DNA of 64,000 nucleotides from JBEBGV01 sp040081265. Lineage in GTDB: Bacteria; Acidobacteriota; Vicinamibacteria; Vicinamibacterales; UBA2999. The position numbers and the translations under genes were made by a program. This document shows, in pieces, positions 58,408 through 64,000 of the stretch (the first letter of the stretch is position 1; each line of letters starts with the position of its first letter). The stretch is from the NCBI GenBank assembly GCA_040081265.1, contig JBEBGV010000015.1, forward strand, positions 17,360 through 81,359, read 5' to 3'. The notes below the pieces were generated by a model. It saw only the letters and a program-made list of their open reading frames with translations, did not search any database and was not told where the DNA came from.

Positions 58408-61366
58408 CGACATAGTCCTTGCGGCAGACAGACGGGTATGAACACGAGCGGCACAACATGATGTCGTCGGGCCGCGGGGGAAATGTTCCGCGAGACACGC
58501 CACCGATGACCTCCAGCAGGCGCCCACGGGCATCGTCCAGCGTGGGACGCGGATCCTCTCCGGACTCGACCACCGACACCAGCGACCGCTTCCCGGTAAA
58601 CGCAAAGTACGCTGCGTCGGCGACCGTCCACGCCTGGCCGTCCCGACGGGCCGCGAGCTCGCTGGCACACAAGGCATAGATCGGCACCTGCAGCGCGCGA
58701 CCGGGGCTGGGCGCATATCCGGTCTTGTAATCGATGACGCGAAGGCGATGGCCCTCCAGCAGGTCGACACGATCGGCGATACCCCGGAGCGGGACACCCG
58801 GCCCCTCAGGGTGTCCGAGCGTGAACTCGCCATCGAAGGACGACTCCAGCCAACGTTCTGTCACGGTGTCAGGCCTCGATGCTTCGAGTCCGAGAACCAC
58901 GTCGACGATGCCAACGGAGATGGCCGATCCAAACAGGCGCGCCCGCTCGAGCGCAGCGTCAGACTCGCCAAGCGATGTCAGCATCCTCTCGGCCACATCG
59001 ACAAAGAGCGCACGCGCCTCAACGAGGTTGTCGACCGTAAGTGTTCTGGCGGCGTGACCGTCCCAGGCTTCAAAGAAGCGCTGAAACACCTCGTGAATGA
59101 ACCGCCCTCTCGCCCGCGGCGACAGGAACGGCTCGTCATCGGGGATGTCCTGAAGACGCAGCACGTCGTTGGCGAAGAACTTGAAGGGGCAATCCTGATA
59201 CCGCTCGAGCGCGCTCAATGAGTACGCGGCAACGGCATGACCGACGGTCTGTCCATGAAACCGGGGATCGCTCGCGGGTGCGCGCTGCAGACGCGCCTCA
59301 ACCGCACTCTGAGTACCCTCGTCCATCCCCGCGGCCACGACGTGACGGCGACAGAGCACTTCGAGTTCGAAGATGTGCGTGGGATCCGGGTCGGTCTCGA
59401 CGACTTCGAGGGACACCGCGTCCAGTTCCTCGACCAGCGAAGAAGGCGCGACAAGTGTGTCTTCCTCGAATCCGAACGTCGAGACGGTGAGCATGGTCGA
59501 CGGCAGCGCAAGCAAGTCGGCGAATGCCTCACGTGCGTGCTCGGTGCGCTCTGACTCGGCCGCCCAGCCGAGGTCGCGAAGCAGGGACGCGCTGTAGAAA
59601 ATGTTGCCCTGCGTGCGCGGTGGCCACTCACCATCAACCAGTCCGGCGAGCTGCACGTGGTCGAACTCACCGAAGCGCGCACTCTCGGCGTCAACCAGGT
59701 GCAGGCCGCCGTCGCCGCTGCGCGGAGCAAATGTATGAGCCTCGATCCAGCGCCGCACAACCGAGAAGAGGTGATCGCAGTCGACCGGCTTGGTGTCGAG
59801 GCGACCGTAATGTTCCCGCAGCGTCGACAGAATGCCGGTGATCGCCGCGCGCGCTCGGATCTGGCGCGACCTGGTGAAGTCGTCGGCTGCAACGCCGGCA
59901 TCGTGCCGCCGCAGAAACGCGAGCAGGGTGTCGAGCTGGTCAGACGCCGGTCGCTCGGAGAACAACGGCAGGAGCTCGTCCGCGGCAGCGACCAGCGCGC
60001 CGAGAGCCGGCAACGCCGAGACGCCTCGCGGCGCCGGTACGGACGCGACGCTGTCGAAGGCCCGCCGCAGGCTGTCTGCTCCGCCCAGGTGACCACGCTC
60101 GCTCAGAAGCCGGTTGGCCGCCGCGATGCTGTCCGGAGACACCTGGTCGTTCTCCCACTCCCACCGCAGATGTGGTGTGGACAGGAGGGCGATCACCGCC
60201 GCCCGCGAACAGTTGGTGCTCACGGATGAAAAGACGAGATCGAGGGTGGCTGCGTATGGCTCGGCCGCGAGCGGGACGGTCTCGAACGTCTGACAGGGAA
60301 CGTTGGCCGACCTGAGCACTTCACGTGCGAGGTAGACGTAGGGCAGGGGCTGGCGCACCACGAGCGCGATCCGGTCAAGGGACAGATCGGGATCTGCTCG
60401 ATGAAGGGCTCGAGCCCACCTGGCGAAGTCGGCAATCTCCTCCTCACGATCCCGGGCTTCCCAGACCTTCGCCATGACCGCTCTGCCTGTCCCGCCATCC
60501 GCCACACCGGCGGTTCTGCCGGGCACGCGGAGACGAGGCAACCGTGGCGCGTCCGAGGCGACCCGCATCTCCTCGATGCCGGGCAACAGATCGTGGACCC
60601 GTTCATGCCAAGATCCCGCCAGGACCCGGTCCGTCACGACCAGATCCAGCCGCTCGAGACCAGGCACGCGTGTGAGGAGATCCCAGTCCGCGGCGTGCAG
60701 GCCGTACTCGTCTCTCGACGCATCACCGACGGTGATCACGACGTGGCGCCACGGCTGCTTCGCCGCCGTGGCGATCGCGGCATCGCGAAGACGATGTTGG
60801 TCCACGAGCCCGTGCTCCTGGGCCAACTGCTCGAAGGTGCGAAAGGCCGACGCCAGGAAGCGGGTCTGGCGAACCAGACGTTCGGCGCCACGATCGTGGT
60901 CGGCGCCAGGCTCGAGGCGTCCAAGAGCCAGACGCTCGAATGTCGGAACATCCTTCCGGTGTTGTCTCAACGAGTCATAAAGTGCGAGCACTTCGGCGAT
61001 CAGGCGAGGCCTGAGACGGAACGGCGGTGGGTATCCCTGCGCCGCCGCCGCAATGCCAGCGACCCCCATGAGAATCTCGCGAGCTTCAGGGGACGCCTCG
61101 ACCAGAGATGGAACCGCCCGGGACGCGAAGAGCGACGGGATTTCCCTGGAGAGGGCGAACTCGGGCAGGACAATGGCCGCTGAGGTCTCGAGGTGGCGAT
61201 GCTCGAGGGTCGTTCTCAGCAAGGCCGCAGCCGCACGGGTGGGCACGACCACCAGGCGGTCACGCGCGTCGAAGGGCGAGCCCTCGGACGCCAGAGCGGC
61301 CACCGCACTTCGAAACGCGGTCAGATCCGACACGCGAAGGAGCCGCGTCGCGCGCGGGGTGATCAC
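58400..61366 (-). CDS. addB: AddB-like nuclease subunit
   Basis: About 988 residues. Partner of AddA. The N-terminal half is a degenerate helicase fold (LVVVPTRAAAALLRTTLE), without a classical Walker A. The C-terminal nuclease has SLSALERYQDCPFKFFANDVL, RGRFIHEVFQRFFEAW, RVIDYKTGYAP with the DxK pair, and a closing CRSCSYPSVCRKDY. Together with the Cys in QDCPF this gives four Cys for a 4Fe-4S cluster, as in AddB. GTG 61366 overlaps the stop of the upstream gene as GTGA. In operon order, upstream hypothetical - addB - addA. Confidence 0.88.
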   Translation of the reverse strand: MITPRATRLLRVSDLTAFRSAVAALASEGSPFDARDRLVVVPTRAAAALLRTTLEHRHLETSAAIVLPEFALSREIPSLFASRAVPSLVEASPEAREILMGVAGIAAAAQGYPPPFRLRPRLIAEVLALYDSLRQHRKDVPTFERLALGRLEPGADHDRGAERLVRQTRFLASAFRTFEQLAQEHGLVDQHRLRDAAIATAAKQPWRHVVITVGDASRDEYGLHAADWDLLTRVPGLERLDLVVTDRVLAGSWHERVHDLLPGIEEMRVASDAPRLPRLRVPGRTAGVADGGTGRAVMAKVWEARDREEEIADFARWARALHRADPDLSLDRIALVVRQPLPYVYLAREVLRSANVPCQTFETVPLAAEPYAATLDLVFSSVSTNCSRAAVIALLSTPHLRWEWENDQVSPDSIAAANRLLSERGHLGGADSLRRAFDSVASVPAPRGVSALPALGALVAAADELLPLFSERPASDQLDTLLAFLRRHDAGVAADDFTRSRQIRARAAITGILSTLREHYGRLDTKPVDCDHLFSVVRRWIEAHTFAPRSGDGGLHLVDAESARFGEFDHVQLAGLVDGEWPPRTQGNIFYSASLLRDLGWAAESERTEHAREAFADLLALPSTMLTVSTFGFEEDTLVAPSSLVEELDAVSLEVVETDPDPTHIFELEVLCRRHVVAAGMDEGTQSAVEARLQRAPASDPRFHGQTVGHAVAAYSLSALERYQDCPFKFFANDVLRLQDIPDDEPFLSPRARGRFIHEVFQRFFEAWDGHAARTLTVDNLVEARALFVDVAERMLTSLGESDAALERARLFGSAISVGIVDVVLGLEASRPDTVTERWLESSFDGEFTLGHPEGPGVPLRGIADRVDLLEGHRLRVIDYKTGYAPSPGRALQVPIYALCASELAARRDGQAWTVADAAYFAFTGKRSLVSVVESGEDPRPTLDDARGRLLEVIGGVSRGTFPPRPDDIMLCRSCSYPSVCRKDYVDG

Positions 61367-62745
61367 TGCAGCTTCGGTGGTTCGACCAGCAGGCCAATGT
61401 CCTGCTGCGCACGGCTGAACATCAGCAAGGCGCCGGCGGCCGCCGACGAGGCCTCCCATGCCGTCGCGAGATTGCCCGAGGCGACAGCGTCAGAGCGGGC
61501 GCTGACCGCCTTCTCGGCAAATCGCCACGCGCTGACCAGCAACCCGTGCGCTTCACGAAGGTCGTCGGGCACGCCCTGGCCGATTCGCTGCAGACGATCG
61601 GCGCCGCCATCCAGACGTTTACGGAGCGATGCCAGTGTGCCGGGCGGCGGACCGTCCAGGCGACGGATGGCCTGAAGCGACGACTGGAGACTCGCGAGCG
61701 TACGGACCTGCGACCCTGTCGAGCGCTGATACTCGCTGTAGAGCCCTTTCCGGACGACCCACTGATCGCGGCGGAGCCGGAGTTGCCGGGCGGCGTCGAG
61801 GTGGGCCTCGAGAGAGCTGCGCAGCGCGTCCATCGTCTCCGGCCGCGCGCGTCCAAGTCGGTCGTCCTGCTTCTGAAGATCATTGAACAGACGCTGAACG
61901 CCGGCGATGTTCGCGGCCGCCGCCGCACGGGTCGCAGAGTTCATCGTCTTGCGCGACAGGTCGGCATAGCTGGCGTCGATGGCCCCTTCAAGCCTGATCT
62001 GCGCCTCGGCCTGACGCTGCCACTGCCGGGCCTCCGTCTCCGGAAGCGAGGCGCCAGATTCCCGCAGGAGGGCAAGGGCGGCGTGCAGCAATCCCACGCG
62101 GTCGGCAGACCGTTCGGTCATCGCCGTGACGCGAAACACCTGATCGACCTGCTCACGGACCGAGGGCGCGGCGAGGAGGGGCGCAAGCGCAGCCTCGTCA
62201 GCGGGTGTGACCACCAGAGCCAGATCAAAAGTGCCAACACCGAGAGATGCGCGCAAGTCCGAGATGGCCTCATCAAGCAGGGACACGATCTCGCGAACAT
62301 CCGCCTGCCGGTACCCGAAGTGCGAGCGCGGCCACTCGGCCAGAACCTTTCGCGCACTTTCGGCCATTTCGAGGCCTTGCCTGCGGTCGGGTATCAGGGC
62401 GATCTCGTTGAGCACACGCGCCACCTCGCTGCTCAGTTGCTGGAACTCCTCCTCACCTCGGGTGTCGGCGTACCACTGGGCTCTGGCGGTGCTGGAATAC
62501 TCATCGGTGCGTGCCCAATCGACGCGAAAAGCCGGCAGGCTGACGACATAGAGACGGGGCTGTTCCGCGGGGCCACCAACGGGCATCGAGAAGATGACGC
62601 GGTCGTCGAGGCGCGCGAACTCACCGAAGCTGACAAGGGTCGAACCATCCGTCAGGAAAAGGCGGAACAACGTCGGCCCGCCTGCCGCCTCGGCAAACGC
62701 TGACAGCAACCAGACGATGCTCGCAAGAAGACAAGTCTTGGACAC
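61363..62745 (-). CDS. Secreted, mostly helical hypothetical protein coupled to addB
   Basis: 460 residues from GTG 62745. A signal peptide (MSKTCLLASIVWLLSAFAEAAGG) is followed by a small beta part (LFRLFLTDGSTLVSFGEFARLDDRVIFSMPVGG). A long helical region is rich in Ala, Arg and Glu (SSEVARVLNEIALI, RQWQRQAEAQIRLEGAIDASYADL, SLEAHLDAARQLRLRRDQWVVRKGLY). No family recognised. It is periplasmic by prediction, yet translationally coupled (GTGA) to a DNA-repair nuclease, an odd pairing. Confidence 0.75.
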   Translation of the reverse strand: MSKTCLLASIVWLLSAFAEAAGGPTLFRLFLTDGSTLVSFGEFARLDDRVIFSMPVGGPAEQPRLYVVSLPAFRVDWARTDEYSSTARAQWYADTRGEEEFQQLSSEVARVLNEIALIPDRRQGLEMAESARKVLAEWPRSHFGYRQADVREIVSLLDEAISDLRASLGVGTFDLALVVTPADEAALAPLLAAPSVREQVDQVFRVTAMTERSADRVGLLHAALALLRESGASLPETEARQWQRQAEAQIRLEGAIDASYADLSRKTMNSATRAAAAANIAGVQRLFNDLQKQDDRLGRARPETMDALRSSLEAHLDAARQLRLRRDQWVVRKGLYSEYQRSTGSQVRTLASLQSSLQAIRRLDGPPPGTLASLRKRLDGGADRLQRIGQGVPDDLREAHGLLVSAWRFAEKAVSARSDAVASGNLATAWEASSAAAGALLMFSRAQQDIGLLVEPPKLQ

Positions 62746-63017
62746 GGTGTTCAGAAGGCTGAGACGACGATTGTACTCACCCGGTTTGAGGCGATACGCG
62801 GGCGCGAAACCTCAACTGTGGAAAAAGTGTTGATGGTTCGTGCAAAAGCTGTGGACAACCTGAGGGTACGAGAATTTTCTTTGCAGAAATCACACGCGAA
62901 CTCGCCCGGGGCGCCCCCGCGACCCGCCCTTCGTGATCCCCTTCGCTTGATCACTGGCGTGCACTGCGTAGAATCGTCCCTTCGCATTCACGTCCCAACT
63001 CCCTCACCACACGCAAC

Positions 63018-63227
63018 ATGGTCCACCGTTTCGAAGAAACTATCGCCGGTCGTTCGTTTCGCATCGAAGTCACCCCGGTCAGCAACCGCTGGCGGGCACA
63101 ATTGACACGCGTTCCAGGCATACCCACCGCAATGATGCCCTTCTATGGAAGCACCCCGGACGAGGCGGCACGGCAGCTCGCCGCCTGGCTGACGAAGGCC
63201 CATTCCGGACGAACAGGGCTTTCGTAG
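63018..63227 (+). CDS. Small conserved-type hypothetical protein
   Basis: 69 residues from ATG 63018. Compact alpha/beta protein: FRIEVTPVSNRWRAQLTR, then PGIPTAMMPFYGSTPDEAA and a C-terminal helix ARQLAAWLTKAH. This resembles small acidobacterial proteins I recall, without assigned function. The 62746-63017 stretch upstream is non-coding and holds two DnaA-box-like 9-mers. Confidence 0.7.
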   Translation: MVHRFEETIAGRSFRIEVTPVSNRWRAQLTRVPGIPTAMMPFYGSTPDEAARQLAAWLTKAHSGRTGLS

Positions 63228-63276
63228 CCAGAGCAGGGTCACGATCAGGTGTACGACCTGAGCGTGACAGGGCAGG

Positions 63277-63660
63277 TCACGGAAGCTTGAGAACCTGCCC
63301 CGGCTTGATCTTGTCTGGATCAGTCAGCTGATCCTTGTTGAGTTCGAAGATTTTCATGTAGGCGCCAGCGTTGCCGAGGTGTTCCTTGGCAATGTGGCTG
63401 AGCGTGTCGCCCGCCTTGACCGTATACGTCCTGGGTGCGGCCGCTGGAGCAGCCGCGGGACCACCGGTGACCTGGATGTCAGCGACGATGTCCTTCTGCC
63501 AGGTCGGAATCGTCTTGATGGCGGTCCAGATTTCGTTTTTCTCGGCCTCAGTCGCCACGGTTCCCTTGAAATGCAGCTTTCCGTCGCGCTCCTCGGCATT
63601 GCCGTGAAACTTCCCCTTCGACGTCTGGATCGCGTACGCGTACATATCTCTCAGGCTCAA
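63277..63660 (-). CDS. BON-LysM domain protein (YgaU-like)
   Basis: About 127 residues. A BON domain (about 15-65: GKFHGNAEERDGKLHFKGTV, TEAEKNEIWTAIKTIP) is joined by an Ala/Pro linker to a C-terminal LysM domain (TYTVKAGDTLSHIAKEHLGNA, FELNKDQLTDPDKIKPGQVLKLP). Relatives such as E. coli YgaU/Kbp bind peptidoglycan or potassium. TTG 63660 is selected because AGGAGG lies 4 nt upstream; ATG 63675 or 63690 would have no ribosome-binding site. No signal peptide, like Kbp. Confidence 0.87.
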   Translation of the reverse strand: MSLRDMYAYAIQTSKGKFHGNAEERDGKLHFKGTVATEAEKNEIWTAIKTIPTWQKDIVADIQVTGGPAAAPAAAPRTYTVKAGDTLSHIAKEHLGNAGAYMKIFELNKDQLTDPDKIKPGQVLKLP

Positions 63661-63797
63661 GGGTCCTCCTCTCGCCATGTGCATTTGCACGGGCGAAGAC
63701 TCGACTCTACTCCTCGGACCCGTTGATCGCTAGCTGATGCGGCCTTGCGAACCCGGGCCCGGGCGGGTACCATGAATAGGTTCAACACCACCCCAAG

Positions 63798-63873
63798 GGG
63801 CCTGTAGCGCAGTTGGGAGCGCGCCTGAATGGCATTCAGGAGGTCACCGGTTCGATCCCGGTCAGGTCCACCA
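63798..63873 (+). tRNA. tRNA-Ala (anticodon GGC)
   Basis: A complete 76-nt cloverleaf with encoded CCA. Acceptor GGGCCTG/CAGGTCC includes the G3-U70 wobble pair that identifies tRNA-Ala. D-stem GCGC/GCGC, anticodon arm CCTGA(ATGGCAT)TCAGG with GGC at 63831-63833, variable loop AGGTC, T-arm ACCGG(TTCGATC)CCGGT. Confidence 0.97.
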
Positions 63874-63933
63874 TCATTTATCTTCAGCCCATGGGCGATG
63901 TGCTAGCTGTGAATGTCAAAGAGGTTGTTCATC

Positions 63934-63999
63934 TTAGGCAGCCTCTTGGAAACGCATCCAGGGCGAGCGCCGGCCGAGGCTCGTGTGTGGACGCCGGTG
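63934..63999 (-). mobile_element. C-terminal end of an integrase-core (IS481/IS3-type) transposase
   Basis: The last 21 codons before a TAA at 63934-63936 read HRRPHTSLGRRSPWMRFQEA on the minus strand. RPHTSLG-x-x-(S/T)P is the conserved C-terminal signature of rve-type transposases, in which H/N-x-x-RPHxxLG follows the catalytic Glu. The rest lies outside the window. A TGT-initiated stretch (TGTGAATGTCAAAG, 63908-63921) just past the stop may be the element's terminal repeat, 34 nt from the end of tRNA-Ala. Confidence 0.65.
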
Positions 64000-64000
64000 G

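Noticed and set aside
61546..62703. Plus-strand open frame of 385 codons
   Set aside because: Antisense to the helical secreted protein coupled to addB; no protein-like motifs.
62746..63017. Chromosomal origin of replication
   Set aside because: Only two imperfect DnaA-like boxes, no AT-rich unwinding region, and no dnaA, dnaN or parAB nearby.

Overview
This 64 kb window is high-GC chromosomal DNA from an Acidobacteriota bacterium, most likely of the Vicinamibacteria type. I infer this from protein families rather than a marker gene. They include membrane-anchored Ser/Thr kinases with PD40/TolB-like propellers, an Oar-like TonB-dependent receptor coupled to a VWFA-related (TIGR03436-type) protein, PSCyt/DUF1592 + DUF1552 proteins, and many secreted lipocalin-like and alpha/beta-hydrolase proteins. 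There is no phage or plasmid backbone and no CRISPR array. The only clear mobile-element trace is the C-terminal end of an integrase-type transposase at the far right edge, next to a tRNA-Ala gene.

Layout. 1-6.6 kb: two paralogous receptor kinases flanking a higBA toxin-antitoxin pair. 6.7-8.9 kb: a CotH-like protein and a small outer-membrane barrel. 8.9-14.7 kb: four secreted hydrolase-fold genes, three of which lack their catalytic nucleophile. 14.8-15.7 kb: two convergent gene remnants (outer-membrane protein and Crp-type regulator) joined by an apparent deletion. 15.7-19 kb: a hypothetical protein, a class A PBP and a 28-residue membrane peptide gene. 19-25.6 kb: a large secreted metallophosphoesterase and a RapA-type SWI2/SNF2 ATPase. 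25.6-31.2 kb: an ankyrin - PSCyt/DUF1592 - DUF1552 operon. 31.4-34.6 kb: an operon of two paralogous secreted proteins and an atypical MBL-fold protein. 34.7-39.8 kb: TonB receptor and VWFA protein. 40-49.4 kb: TraB/GumN, pirin, NamZ-like muramidase with two membrane proteins, LOG protein, pyruvate kinase, amidase and an alpha/beta hydrolase. 49.5-54.2 kb: a five-gene operon (J-less DnaJ zinc protein, membrane protein, Mrp, two M16 peptidases). 54.2-55 kb: small Cys-rich proteins. 55-62.7 kb: addAB recombination nuclease with a coupled helical secreted protein. 63-64 kb: small hypothetical, BON-LysM protein, tRNA-Ala(GGC), transposase remnant.

Most genes are housekeeping or envelope functions arranged in tight, translationally coupled operons (4-nt ATGA/GTGA or 1-nt TGATG overlaps). 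The most unusual signals are the run of hydrolase-fold proteins with correlated loss of catalytic residues (9.75-14.7 kb), the double gene truncation at about 15.2 kb, and palindromic intergenic repeats that have become in-frame parts of both kinase genes. All functional calls rest on motif reading only; no database search was run.
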